43,870 bases of DNA, from the NCBI GenBank assembly GCA_964653655.1, contig CAZZHG010000036.1, positions 1-43,870 on the forward strand. Direction: 5' to 3'. The notes beneath the pieces were generated by a model. That model worked only from the letters and a program-made list of their open reading frames with translations. It was not told where the DNA came from and made no database searches. Shown piece after piece: positions 1 through 8,817 of this stretch. The stretch comes from CAZZHG01 sp964653655. GTDB taxonomy: Bacteria; Bdellovibrionota; FAC87; UBA2466. Position numbers and translations under genes: made by a program. The stretch's first letter is position 1, and every line of letters begins with the position of its first letter.

Positions 1-3000
1 CGCGGTGGACGGTTCGGTCGTCGGGTACGGGCACGAGCAGGTCATATAGTCGTAGGAGTAACCGGCTGCCATGCAGTCTGTGATTTCGCTACCCGTGTCA
101 CCGCAAGGATCACCTTCGGGGCTCGGCTCAGTCGACGGCTCGGTCGAAGCGGTGGGCGACGGAGAGGCGGACGGATACGGGCAATAGCACGTGGCGTAGT
201 CGTAAGTGTATCCGTCTGTCGCGCATTGGTTCGCGACAGATTCCACGCAGCAGTATCCCAAACCGAGCCCTCCGGAGGTTTCGCCGGGCGCGCAGCATTC
301 ATCGCCGGGGTTATCCCCGGAATTCACGCTGCGCGGATTGAGCGTACAGTTTGGCGGCGGTGACGGGGCAGATGAGGTCGAAGGCTCCGCGCTCGGGGTC
401 GGGATCGGACTCGGGCTTTCAATTGGAATACAATCGCAGATCCCGCCTACGGTGATCGGAATTCCATCCAGAGTTCCATCGTTGTTGCCATCCAAGCATA
501 GGGCGACGGTGAGCGTGTCACAGCACGATTCGCCCGTCGTATCGGGTCCGCAGCATCCGCCGCCGTAGGCCGGCTGATAATCGCAAGCGCAGCTTCCGCC
601 CGCGTCGTGTTCGTAAGGGCCGCAGACCAGCGGCGACGGACTCGGCTCGGTCGAGGGTTCGGTGCTCGGTTCGGTCGAAGGTTCCGTGCTCGGCTCGGCC
701 GAGGGCGGTTGGCTCGGCGGTACCGGATCGCACATATTGAGTCCGTCGGTACAAACGCCAGGGCTGCCGCCGATAGTTATGCAGCAATAAGGGAGGGGTT
801 CACTGCAGTCGGAAGAGCTGTTGCACGCGCCTCCCTCCGGGCTCGGCTCTATGGAAGGCTCCACAGACGGCTCCGGGCTCGGCTCGGTGGTCGGGTACGG
901 GCACGAGCAAGTCATGTAATCGTATTCGTATCCGGCCGTCATACAGTCAGTAATCTCGGTTCCCGTGTCTCCACAGGGATCACCCGACGGGCTCGGTTCT
1001 TCCGAGGGCGGGCTCGACGGCTCCGAGGACGGCGACGGCGACGGAGAGTTTTGCGTACAAGTGAAGGTGACCGTGGCCGCAATCGACGTGTCGTCCGCGT
1101 CGCCGATCGTGTAAACCTTGGTGCCGGCGTCGCTGAAGCAGCACTCGCCAGCGAGTTGCCAGCCCGCGTCCGCGCCGTTGCTGCTGTCTTTCGCGGAAAT
1201 CACAGCGGACGGCGTGACGGTGAGCGCGACGTTACCGAAGCCGGGCTCGGCGTTGCCGACGTCCGCCACACCGGGCAAGCATTCTCCTTCATTTACAGCG
1301 CCGAGGGCGATGGGGCCCGCGCCGAGCGGAACGCCACGGCCGGCGGTGCAAATGTAGGGTCCGTCGAGCAGCTGGCCTTTGCCCAGGGCCCCGGCCCATT
1401 CGAGCTGGGCCGTACCGGAAAACGTGTCGTTGTTCTTCGCATTGGCGGGCGGGCAGCAACGGGCTTGGTAGCTTCCCCAGCCGCCGGGCAAGATATCGGC
1501 TCCGCCGCCCAACGGATTGTAGGGGGCGTTCGTACAGAACGTTTCATTGAAGACCTGGATCCACGGCAGCGATTGGTTATCGCAGAAGACGTTGTGGACC
1601 GGGCAACCCGCGTTCAAGTTAATGAACGACCACGTGCCGGTGGCTCCGCACTGGCCGGCCTGAATCTTATTGGCCCAGGGGTTGGCCGGGGGAAGAACGA
1701 ACCAATCCGGATCTCCGAAGCAGAAGCCGATGCACTGGGCGGCCCGGCTCGCCGTCCTCGTGAAGCCCGGATACGCGATGTTGGCCGGGTCGTAACGATC
1801 GTAGAGGAGCATGGCCGGAGCGCTGCTCACGCCTTCCTCGGTCGGCTGGCAAACGGCATCGAAGAAGCCTTCGTCGGCGCCCATGCCGGTGGGGTTGCCC
1901 AAGCCGTCCACGAAAGTGGGGATACCATCGGCCTTCGGTACAGTGGTTCCCACGAAAATCGGGAAGTTGTCGTTCAAGAGGTGGCCGGGGTTCAGGCTGC
2001 CCGGGAGATAAGCAGGCTCGTCGGTACCGGTGCAGTTGCGCGATCCGGCCGGAGCATGCCACCAGCCGAGCGGAGCGTTGGCCGGCGGCCAGACTCCAAG
2101 GAACACTTCGATGCCTTCGAGGTACCAGTCGCGGTCCTGACATTGAACGTTCAAGGCGGCGCGGTTACCGAAGTTCTCGAAGATCCAGCGGCCGACCGCG
2201 AACCCGGGGGCGACGCCGACTTGCACGATCAACGCGGCCGGGCCGGCGATGAATTGGAGGTTCGGTCCGCCGCCGTCGTTACAGACGTAGTTGCCGACCG
2301 GGTAGCACCAGGAGTTCGGTCCGCCGCCGCTGTCGCAACCGACTTGCTTGCCGGTGAGGTTGCGGTCGCAGGCGATGTCGCAGCCCGCGTTACACTCGGC
2401 CTGCAAGCAAGCTTCGAGGGCCGCGAAATCTCCGCACGCCGTCGACCCGTCGTTCACGCCGATGAAGCCGCAGATACCGAAGCCGTTCTGATCGCCGAGA
2501 TAATTCGGGCATCCGGCGGTGAGCACCGGCGGGAAGTCTTTGTTACCGTCCCACGGATTGGTACATACGTTCGGGGCGTCGCACGCTTCTCCCCAGGGCG
2601 GCTCGGTCGGAGTGGCCGTCGCGGTCGGTGTCGGCGTAGCCGAAGCCGTGGCCGTCGGGGTCGCGGTGCCGGTCGGCGTGGGCGTAGCCGAACCGGTGGC
2701 CGTCGGGGTCGCGGTGCCGGTCGGCGTGGGCGTAGCCGAACCGGTGGCCGTCGGGGTCGCGGTCGGAGTGGCCGTCGCGGTCGGAGTGGGGGTCGCGGTC
2801 GGAGTGGCCGTCGGCGTCGGGGTCGGGGTCGGCGTCGGGCAATTCGGGTGGAAATCGAGCACGGCGATGCTCTGGCTACCAAAGGTGGTATCCGGAGCGC
2901 CGTAAGTCGTGTGACGAGTGACCAAGCCCTTGCGGGCCGCGCCGTTGTAAATCCAGCCGGCGGTAATTCCCTTACCGAGCTGCAACGCCAAGGCCTCGCC

Positions 3001-6000
3001 GACCTCGGTGTAGCCGTAGTCAGTCGAGACGGATCCTGTACCGGCGAACGTCTCATCCGCCGTGCCGTCCGCCGTAATGTAACGCCCGAGGGCGAGATCC
3101 AGAGTGGTAAACGAAACTTTTCCGGTGACGAGAATGTTGTTGTTGCTTTGGATGGCGATTCCGCCGCCGTTCATGGTGCCCGGGCCGGAGAGCGTTCCGC
3201 GGCCGTTTCCATTCCAAGCCGTATCGAGGTTGCCGGAGTTGTCGAAGCGGGTGGCATTGAAGTCGGTGTCGAACGTCGTACCGACCGCCACGATTCGGCG
3301 CTCTGAATCGAGGTAGGCGGCCCCGTCGTACTGAAGAGCAACGCTATCGACCGGTCCTCGTGTGGGGTCGTAAATCATGCCGCCCGAGCCGAACGTCGGA
3401 TCCAAATCGCCGTCGGAAGTCAGGCGGGCGACGCCGAACGAATACGCCATGTTTCCGTTGGCCGGATTTGCGCCGATTACGATCTTGCCGTCGTACTGAA
3501 TCACGACCGAGGTGCCGAACACGTTCGGATAGGGGCTGAACGGAACTTCAGTCACTCCGCCGCTGCCGAAGTCCGTGTCCAGAGAACCGTTCGAGTTCAC
3601 GCGCGTGACGATGACGACGCCGTTGCGGCTTCCGGTTAAGACGAACTTTCCGTCCCCCTGGAGGGCCATGCCGTAAATCTTGTCGTTGCCCCCAAGATCG
3701 ATGGTGATCTTCCCGTCCCCTCCGAAGGAGTCGTCGTAGGAGCCGTTCGGGTTGAGACGAGCGATGGCGAGATCGTAGATTCCGCTGCCGGCGCTGGTTT
3801 CGGCGTGGCCGGCCACCACGAGCTTACGGTCGCTCTGCATGACGACACCGTAGCCTTCGTCGGTTCCGCCGTTGAAATCCACCAGGACGCGGCCCTCTCC
3901 GTTGAAGCTGGTGTCGTAGGAGCCGTTGATGTTGAGGCGGGCCACGGAGAAATCGGCTTTGCCACCCGGGGTGGAGTAGGAGGCCCCGTTGACGACGATC
4001 TTGTAGTCCTGGCTCTGAACCAAGTTCGCGTAGAGAATCGTATCGTCGCAACCGGCTACAAACGGAATCGGGATGGTCAGCGGTGCGATCTTCGCCGCCG
4101 ATACTGGGCCGACGTACGGGCTACGCTGTAACGGGTTAGTTCCCGGAACGCGGGTGTAGATGCGAAACAGATAAGTATTGTTGTCGACCGAGTTGTCGTT
4201 ATAGCTCGTGGCGTTCGCCGGGAGGTTCCCTTCGATTTCGGTCCACTGCACGTTGTTGGGGCTTCTCTCCACCACGACTTCCGAGCCGGCCACGGGGATG
4301 ATGTTCCAGGTCAAAAGGACGCCGTTCACGGTGCCGGTGGCGTCGAGATTCCACGGACCGGTGAGCTTCGGGGGCTGGGTGGTCGCCGACAGGCTGTTCG
4401 ACGTGGAGTGCGGAGGAATATCTCCCTCCACCACCGGATCGTTCAGAGCGATGACGCGGAAATAGTAGAGGGTTCCCGGCGAGAGACCGGTCACGGTGTA
4501 CATCGTGCCAACGCCGAAGCCCGACGCGTCCAAGCTCAACGCGGTGGCGGGAGTCCAGTTTCGGCCGTCCATCGAGTACTCTACGTTTGCCCAGTCGCTC
4601 GCTTGATGGTTCCAGACCAATTGAACTTCGGTCTCCGAAAGAGTCGTGGCCGAAATGAGAACGGGAATTCCAGGGCAGCCATTGCAGCCCGCGGTGTCGC
4701 CCCACGCGGTTTCCCAGTGCGAAGTGCCGTCCGGCTCAAGCATGTGGCGGCCGTTTCGGCCGATCGAACGGAGACGGAACCCGTAAAGCGTAGGCGTCTT
4801 CTCGGACGGCGTAACTTGCGCGAGCTGACCCGCGTCGATCAGCGCGTCCGAGCTGTTCGCCGGTTGCTGTCCGAGGCCCACCCACGGAGCGGAGCCAGTA
4901 CCGGAGATCTCGAGGTCGAAGCCTTCTTCACCGGCGCTCGTGTCCACCCAGATGGCGTGGAGGTTTCCGCCCGCGGCGGCTTCAACCTCGAAGGAGGTCG
5001 GGCTGTCCGGGGTGACGATCGGGCTGCTCGCGATGAGCGTGTAAGAGACTCTGTGGTCCAGCGCGGCCTGGCCGGTGCAGGTGAAAGTCGGTCCCTTTTC
5101 CGGATTGAAATAGTGGGTGCAGTTCATCAGGCGGCGTTCGCCGATCTGGGCGCCGCCATACTGGCTTCCGTCGGCTTCCCGGCGCACCAGGGTCATCATC
5201 GTGAAGCCTTTGTTCGGCGTATTGAGGTCGGTGCCTTCCGAAAGCCCGGTCGTGGGATTGTACGGACCGACTTCCAGGGTTTCCACCCAGCCTTGGCTGG
5301 TAAGATCCGGCGCGCCCGATTCGAGGTTGATGATCGGGCGGATCCAGTAGGTCAGGCCGTCTCCACTTGATTCGATGTCGAGCTGGCGGGTGTTGAAAGT
5401 TTGGTTTCCATAGAAGGAATTGCCGTCGGCGTCGTTACCGTAAAAGGAGGCGCCGATGTAGAATTGGCCGCCGAATTTATTGCCCATTCGGGTGCCCGTG
5501 CCGGGAACCGGATTCACCAGGTCGAATTCGGGCATCGTCAGGATGGTCGAATCGTTGCTGGACTTCATGAGGCTGATGTTGTCTTCGCTGTAGTAGACGA
5601 GGCCGCGGGTGTTGGGCGTGGGACCCTTGGTCGCATCCTGAATACCGTTGATACAAGTACCCGGGATGTTGTTGACCGATATGCTCGTCATTCCATTGAG
5701 GCCGAAAATGTGCGTGGTGCGAAGGCCTTGGGTCGGCGCCCGGCTGGCGTTGTACTCGGCTCGGCCGCCGATGGCGCTCGACGATCCGAAGCCGACGCCG
5801 CTGTTCTTGTGGATGTAGAGGAAATTGAGATTCTCCCGGGATCTTTTCGGGCACGCGGTGTTCGTGACGAAAGTGGGCTTGTTGGAGAAGAACTTCTTGC
5901 CCGGGCCACCGCCGATGTTCGGCAGCATCATCAGGGTATTGGGAATCTCCAGAACCGCAACGCCGTTGCTGACCGCGTTCGAGTCGAGCTCTCCATTCTG

Positions 6001-6342
6001 GAAAAGAGCGATCGATTCGGAGGAGATGTGGCAGCTGGTGCGCAACGTGCTGGTAACGATGCACTGGAGGGTGACGGTGTCGCCGTTGGGAAGGGTGATC
6101 TCCATGAGGCCGGGCAGGTTGCTGCCCAAGCCGTAGAGATCGGAATAGACGTCCATGTGGTCGCGCCGCGGAGGATCGTCGCTCGGCGTAGTGTTGAAGT
6201 TCGAACCGCCGTGACCGCCGTACCCGCTGCCTCCGCCACCGCCGTTGCCGTTGCCGCCGCTCAGACGCTCGGCGCGCGCTGTCGGCGAGCAAAGGCAGGC
6301 GACGATCAGCAACAGGGCTAGAATTTTGATCGGGTGGTTCAT
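1..6342 (-). CDS. Giant exported modular protein (fibronectin-III, delta-60 repeats, Thr-Pro linker, Cys-rich modules), C-terminus beyond window
   Basis: An open frame runs from ATG at 6342 to the window edge, 2114 codons without a stop, so the C-terminus is missing. AAGG lies just before the start. Residues 1-24 are a signal peptide (MNHPIKILALLLIVACLC, then cleavage after ARA). A Gly/Asn-rich stretch follows, then a globular region to about 555. Two fibronectin-III-like domains lie at about 557-650 and 652-744. Seven delta-60 (DUF5122) units with the core NGSxDxxF lie at about 778-1165. A Thr-Pro/Ala-rich linker covers about 1168-1247 and a Cys-rich globular region about 1250-1760. After that, Ser/Pro/Glu linkers alternate with small Cys-rich modules to the edge. 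Delta-60 repeats are known from large surface proteins of Deltaproteobacteria. I infer a cell-surface or secreted protein, perhaps adhesive; the substrate is unknown. The gene appears monocistronic in view. Confidence 0.9.
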   Translation of the reverse strand, partial: MNHPIKILALLLIVACLCSPTARAERLSGGNGNGGGGGSGYGGHGGSNFNTTPSDDPPRRDHMDVYSDLYGLGSNLPGLMEITLPNGDTVTLQCIVTSTLRTSCHISSESIALFQNGELDSNAVSNGVAVLEIPNTLMMLPNIGGGPGKKFFSNKPTFVTNTACPKRSRENLNFLYIHKNSGVGFGSSSAIGGRAEYNASRAPTQGLRTTHIFGLNGMTSISVNNIPGTCINGIQDATKGPTPNTRGLVYYSEDNISLMKSSNDSTILTMPEFDLVNPVPGTGTRMGNKFGGQFYIGASFYGNDADGNSFYGNQTFNTRQLDIESSGDGLTYWIRPIINLESGAPDLTSQGWVETLEVGPYNPTTGLSEGTDLNTPNKGFTMMTLVRREADGSQYGGAQIGERRLMNCTHYFNPEKGPTFTCTGQAALDHRVSYTLIASSPIVTPDSPTSFEVEAAAGGNLHAIWVDTSAGEEGFDLEISGTGSAPWVGLGQQPANSSDALIDAGQLAQVTPSEKTPTLYGFRLRSIGRNGRHMLEPDGTSHWETAWGDTAGCNGCPGIPVLISATTLSETEVQLVWNHQASDWANVEYSMDGRNWTPATALSLDASGFGVGTMYTVTGLSPGTLYYFRVIALNDPVVEGDIPPHSTSNSLSATTQPPKLTGPWNLDATGTVNGVLLTWNIIPVAGSEVVVERSPNNVQWTEIEGNLPANATSYNDNSVDNNTYLFRIYTRVPGTNPLQRSPYVGPVSAAKIAPLTIPIPFVAGCDDTILYANLVQSQDYKIVVNGASYSTPGGKADFSVARLNINGSYDTSFNGEGRVLVDFNGGTDEGYGVVMQSDRKLVVAGHAETSAGSGIYDLAIARLNPNGSYDDSFGGDGKITIDLGGNDKIYGMALQGDGKFVLTGSRNGVVIVTRVNSNGSLDTDFGSGGVTEVPFSPYPNVFGTSVVIQYDGKIVIGANPANGNMAYSFGVARLTSDGDLDPTFGSGGMIYDPTRGPVDSVALQYDGAAYLDSERRIVAVGTTFDTDFNATRFDNSGNLDTAWNGNGRGTLSGPGTMNGGGIAIQSNNNILVTGKVSFTTLDLALGRYITADGTADETFAGTGSVSTDYGYTEVGEALALQLGKGITAGWIYNGAARKGLVTRHTTYGAPDTTFGSQSIAVLDFHPNCPTPTPTPTPTATPTATPTPTATATPTATPTATGSATPTPTGTATPTATGSATPTPTGTATPTATASATPTPTATATPTEPPWGEACDAPNVCTNPWDGNKDFPPVLTAGCPNYLGDQNGFGICGFIGVNDGSTACGDFAALEACLQAECNAGCDIACDRNLTGKQVGCDSGGGPNSWCYPVGNYVCNDGGGPNLQFIAGPAALIVQVGVAPGFAVGRWIFENFGNRAALNVQCQDRDWYLEGIEVFLGVWPPANAPLGWWHAPAGSRNCTGTDEPAYLPGSLNPGHLLNDNFPIFVGTTVPKADGIPTFVDGLGNPTGMGADEGFFDAVCQPTEEGVSSAPAMLLYDRYDPANIAYPGFTRTASRAAQCIGFCFGDPDWFVLPPANPWANKIQAGQCGATGTWSFINLNAGCPVHNVFCDNQSLPWIQVFNETFCTNAPYNPLGGGADILPGGWGSYQARCCPPANAKNNDTFSGTAQLEWAGALGKGQLLDGPYICTAGRGVPLGAGPIALGAVNEGECLPGVADVGNAEPGFGNVALTVTPSAVISAKDSSNGADAGWQLAGECCFSDAGTKVYTIGDADDTSIAATVTFTCTQNSPSPSPSSEPSSPPSEEPSPSGDPCGDTGTEITDCMTAGYEYDYMTCSCPYPTTEPSPEPSVEPSIEPSPEGGACNSSSDCSEPLPYCCITIGGSPGVCTDGLNMCDPVPPSQPPSAEPSTEPSTEPSTEPSTEPSPSPLVCGPYEHDAGGSCACDYQPAYGGGCCGPDTTGESCCDTLTVALCLDGNNDGTLDGIPITVGGICDCIPIESPSPIPTPSAEPSTSSAPSPPPNCTLNPRSVNSGDNPGDECCAPGETSGGLGLGYCCVESVANQCATDGYTYDYATCYCPYPSASPSPTASTEPSTEPSPEGDPCGDTGSEITDCMAAGYSYDYMTCSCPYPTTEPSTA
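7..114 (-). repeat. Cys-rich module, copy B (36 codons)
   Basis: This 36-codon segment of the giant gene begins GDPCGDTG, contains DYMTCSCPYP and ends in PTTEPS. It is almost identical in protein to the segment at 877-984, while many third-codon bases differ. That suggests an older duplication kept by selection on the protein. It has four Cys and a conserved Tyr-rich core. A more diverged relative (DYATCYCPYP) lies at about 150-240. Confidence 0.85.
877..984 (-). repeat. Cys-rich module, copy A (36 codons)
   Basis: This is the partner of the module at 7-114, of the same 108-bp length and in the same frame of the giant gene. The four Cys positions and the motif DYMTCSCPYP are shared; differences include Thr/Ser, Thr/Ala and Glu/Ser swaps. 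Ser-Pro-Glu linkers flank both copies. Four Cys per module would suit disulfide bonding outside the cytoplasm. Confidence 0.85.
2626..2763. repeat. 48-bp in-frame tandem repeat in the Thr-Pro linker
   Basis: A 48-bp unit starts at 2648, 2696 and 2744 (the third copy matches for about 20 bases), with a degenerate partial copy before 2648. The period equals 16 codons, so copy changes would keep the frame of the giant gene and lengthen or shorten its Thr/Pro/Ala/Gly linker. It sits inside a wider low-complexity stretch at about 2600-2840 that encodes alternating Thr-Pro. Confidence 0.85.
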
Positions 6343-6686
6343 CGCGCCTTCGAAATACGTTCCGCAATTAGGCGTTCTGTAGATTCAGCTGAAGGAGATC
6401 TCTCTCCGAAAGGGAGCAATCACAGGAAACTTCAAGCAACGAACAACGGGGAGCTTCCACACGGGAAAACGGCTATTAATTACATTTTATGCCCCGGGAC
6501 ATAGGGCAGCTAGTGAAGCCTTTTTCACAATTGCGGAACTGGCTGAAACCACGGTCTAAATCGAAATTGAGGTGTCTTCGTGTTTTACGAAACAGCCTCA
6601 CGGCCGGGTTCGGTCAAAAATGGAGGGAATTTCAGCTTCCGTGGGCGCGACTCCCGCCACCTTATATAGAGGGGTCTTTTTAGAGG
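6343..6686. other. Non-coding gap between the giant gene and the tRNA
   Basis: This part of a roughly 390-base gap is less GC-rich than its surroundings. No reading frame in it looks protein-like; a 64-codon frame at 6489-6683 has no ribosome site and unbiased composition. It should hold the minus-strand promoter of the giant gene, but I could not choose a convincing -35/-10 pair. A small hairpin (TTCGT, loop GTTTT, ACGAA) lies near 6578-6593. Confidence 0.5.
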
Positions 6687-6716
6687 TTGGACAATGCCCG
6701 GAGGATGGGCTAAAAA
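6687..6716 (+). promoter_or_regulatory. Candidate tRNA promoter
   Basis: TTGGAC at 6687-6692 resembles a -35 box. A 17-18 base spacer leads to CTAAAA or TAAAAA at 6710-6716 as a weak -10 box. The mature tRNA starts 18 bases later at 6734, a plausible distance. The match is modest and rests on position and spacing. Confidence 0.4.
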
Positions 6717-6733
6717 GTGGGGCAATTTCATGA

Positions 6734-6809
6734 GGCTGGGTAGCTCAGTCGGTAGAGCAAGGGAATCATAATCCTTTGGTCGGGGGTTCAAGTCCCTCCC
6801 CAGCTACCA
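6734..6809 (+). tRNA. tRNA with CAU anticodon, probably elongator tRNA-Met
   Basis: A full cloverleaf can be folded by eye. The acceptor stem is 6734-6740 with 6799-6805 (first pair G-U), the D arm 6743-6758, the anticodon stem 6760-6764 with 6772-6776, and the T arm 6782-6798 with loop TTCAAGT. The anticodon CAT is at 6767-6769, and the terminal CCA is encoded at 6807-6809. A run of five T follows at once. CAU is shared by tRNA-Met and lysidine-modified tRNA-Ile2. The variable loop somewhat resembles Ile2, so the amino acid is not certain. The window also carries tilS, which would modify an Ile2 tRNA. The 3' end of the DUF707 gene overlaps on the other strand. Confidence 0.93.
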
Positions 6810-7671
6810 TTTTTGCTTGGATTCTTTCTCTAATCCCGCGCACCCGAGCAACCGTCCTTCGGCGGGCCTTCCAATAGGCGGCCCAAATGGCCCTCTTCAC
6901 CCACCAGAATCGCAACGCAAGCTGCCGGTCCAAACGCCTGGCATTGTCCGAGATGAGTCCCGAATCGAAGTGCAGGCCAAAGACGTAGAGGAACATCCGA
7001 AACTTGAAACCGGCGGGCAAGACCTGGTTTATCCCCACGAGCTCTTGCTCCGGGCTGACTCCGCCCGTCGAGAGCTGTTTGTAGAGCTGTCCGGTCATCA
7101 TCCGCCGCGTGTGCACGACGGGCACCTCGTCGATGACGCCCATCCGATCCGCGCCGAAGCGGTGGCTCCACAGCAAGTCGATGCCCCAGCCCGAAACGTT
7201 TCGCTTGAAAAAGGGAATGCATTGCTCGATTGCGGATCTAGAGAACAAAGGGCACATCACTTCGACGAAGTGGCTTCGCCGAAAAACAAACCAGGGTTTT
7301 TGGATGGTCGAGAGGTAGGAAAGGTCGCCCTTTCGTATGGACGGCTGAGCGATGCTGAGCTTGTGGGTTTCGAATATTTCGAAGAGCCGGTTAACGTCGT
7401 TGGTGCTTAGATCGATGTCTTCGTCCGGGAACCAGATGCTATCGTAGCCGGCGAAATCCAAAACCTTCCGATCGATTGAATCGGCGACCAGGTGCCACTT
7501 CGTTCCCTTCTGCGAAATGATTTGCTTGGCTGGCGGGATTTCGGCCATTTTGTCGCCGAAATATAGAACGACGAGATCGAACGTGGCGGCGTCTGGCTGG
7601 GAGAACCAGGAGCGCCACCCGGGACTTCCCAGGCGGTCCCCGAGGGGACTGACAATCAGCCGTCGCTTCAA
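6766..7671 (-). CDS. DUF707 family protein, glycosyltransferase-like
   Basis: The 301-residue product matches the DUF707 pattern in order. It has a YFGD segment near residue 36, an acidic YDSIWFPDEDID motif near 95, then a SIAQPSI segment, FVEVMCPLFSRSA, and GWGIDLLW followed by GVIDEVPVVH. DUF707 is a widespread family of uncertain function with a DxD-like acidic motif suggesting a nucleotide-sugar transferase; the activity is not proven. The start is TTG at 7671 with a weak GGTGA upstream. The reading frame has no stop before 6766, so the last codons (MVAGEGLEPPTKGL) are antisense to the tRNA, and the TGA stop falls in the complement of the anticodon loop. It is divergent from the methyltransferase genes at 7762, possibly with a shared promoter region. 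I infer a role in surface glycan synthesis. Confidence 0.8.
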   Translation of the reverse strand: MKRRLIVSPLGDRLGSPGWRSWFSQPDAATFDLVVLYFGDKMAEIPPAKQIISQKGTKWHLVADSIDRKVLDFAGYDSIWFPDEDIDLSTNDVNRLFEIFETHKLSIAQPSIRKGDLSYLSTIQKPWFVFRRSHFVEVMCPLFSRSAIEQCIPFFKRNVSGWGIDLLWSHRFGADRMGVIDEVPVVHTRRMMTGQLYKQLSTGGVSPEQELVGINQVLPAGFKFRMFLYVFGLHFDSGLISDNARRLDRQLALRFWWVKRAIWAAYWKARRRTVARVRGIRERIQAKMVAGEGLEPPTKGL

Positions 7672-7761
7672 GCTTTCACCACAAGGAGAAGTTTCGACGC
7701 GGGCTCTCGCGAAGTAAAGCTCCCGAGCGGCGTGGACTCCCTGCTATTATTTCCAGTGGCC

Positions 7762-8817
7762 ATGTCCAATTCGACGCACATCTGCCGCGTTTGCGAAAGC
7801 AAGGGCGAGCACCGTGAGCTGCTCGTTCGCGAGATGCAGTTCGGCACCCGGGAAGTGTTTCCCTATTTCCTTTGCGGCGACTGCGGGTGCGCTCAAATCT
7901 CCCAGGTGCCGGCGGATCTCGGCCGCCATTACCCGAAAGACTACTATTCCTTTGCTCCGTTTTTCAGCGGCCCAAGGCGGGTATTTTACGGCGGCCTTCG
8001 CTTTTTCGCTCCGATCGTCCGCCGGCTGCTTTTCAGTGAGAATGCCATCCTCGGTTTCCCCCGGCGGGCGATGGCCAAACTGAATTTCGGTTTTATCGTG
8101 GTGGACATGCTGAGCCACGCGAAGCTGACCCGCAAGGCGTCGATCCTCGATGTGGGATGCGGAAGCGGGTCCATCGCTTACTGTTTCAAACAGGCGGGCT
8201 TTCGGCGCGTACTCGGGCTCGATCTTTTCATCGAGCGGGATCTGAGCTATCGCAACGGCCTACAAATCTTGAAGCAAGGCCTGATCCCCTTTCGCGAGTC
8301 GACGGAGGAGCGCTTCGATCTGATCATGTTTCACCATTCGCTGGAACACATGGAGCGACACGACGAGGTTCTGAAGGCGGCCGCCGATCTGCTCACTCCG
8401 GAAGGGCGAATCCTCGTGCGGATTCCGCTCATCGATTGCGTTCCGTTCGACGAGTACCAAGAGAATCTTTTCGCCCTGGATGCTCCCCGTCACCTGATTG
8501 TGCACTCCAGACGCTCCTTCGAAATCACGGCGAGGCGGGCTGGTCTCGAAGTGGAAAGGATCGTCTTCGATTCGAACCTGGAGCAATTTTGGGCGAGCGA
8601 ACAATACCGCCGGGACATTCCCTACACCTCGGAACGGTCGTACTATGTCAATAAACGCCATTCGATCTTCAGTGTCCGCGAGTTACGGGAATTCGCCCGC
8701 CGAGCCGCTCGGCTCAACCGGGAAGGGCGCGGCGATCGCGCCGGCTTCTTCCTGAGAAAGCCGGCGGCCGCCCAGCCGCTTTTGGAGAAGGCGATGCGAA
8801 CAAGGACGGGAACATGA
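7762..8817 (+). CDS. SAM-dependent methyltransferase with N-terminal Cys motifs
   Basis: The N-terminus carries two CxxC pairs, CRVC near residue 8 and CGDC near 42, a probable zinc site seen in several glycan-linked methyltransferases. The class I fold follows, with SAM motif I ILDVGCGSGS near residue 130, an acidic strand end LDLF, and MFHHSLEHM as the region after strand 4. I chose ATG 7762; a GTG at 7732 in the same frame, with GAGCGG before it, would add ten residues. The stop overlaps the start of the next methyltransferase by four bases (ATGA), so the two are co-translated. The substrate is unknown; with DUF707 on one side and another methyltransferase on the other, a polysaccharide is the likeliest target. 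Confidence 0.85.
   Translation: MSNSTHICRVCESKGEHRELLVREMQFGTREVFPYFLCGDCGCAQISQVPADLGRHYPKDYYSFAPFFSGPRRVFYGGLRFFAPIVRRLLFSENAILGFPRRAMAKLNFGFIVVDMLSHAKLTRKASILDVGCGSGSIAYCFKQAGFRRVLGLDLFIERDLSYRNGLQILKQGLIPFRESTEERFDLIMFHHSLEHMERHDEVLKAAADLLTPEGRILVRIPLIDCVPFDEYQENLFALDAPRHLIVHSRRSFEITARRAGLEVERIVFDSNLEQFWASEQYRRDIPYTSERSYYVNKRHSIFSVRELREFARRAARLNREGRGDRAGFFLRKPAAAQPLLEKAMRTRTGT

Noticed and set aside
2600..2840. CRISPR-like array
   Set aside because: The repeats are contiguous without spacers and lie in frame inside a coding region.
607..3306. Long plus-strand open frame rich in Arg and Gly, opposite the giant gene
   Set aside because: It is the antisense shadow of GC-rich codons. The composition is not protein-like and the minus frame has domains, a signal peptide and repeats.
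6489..6683. Small 64-codon plus-strand frame before the tRNA
   Set aside because: No ribosome site, unbiased composition, and it overlaps the likely promoter zone of the tRNA.
6734..6809. Assignment of the CAU tRNA as tRNA-Ile2
   Set aside because: The variable loop slightly favours Ile2, but the G1-U72 acceptor and overall look do not settle it. I kept Met as the main call and note the doubt.
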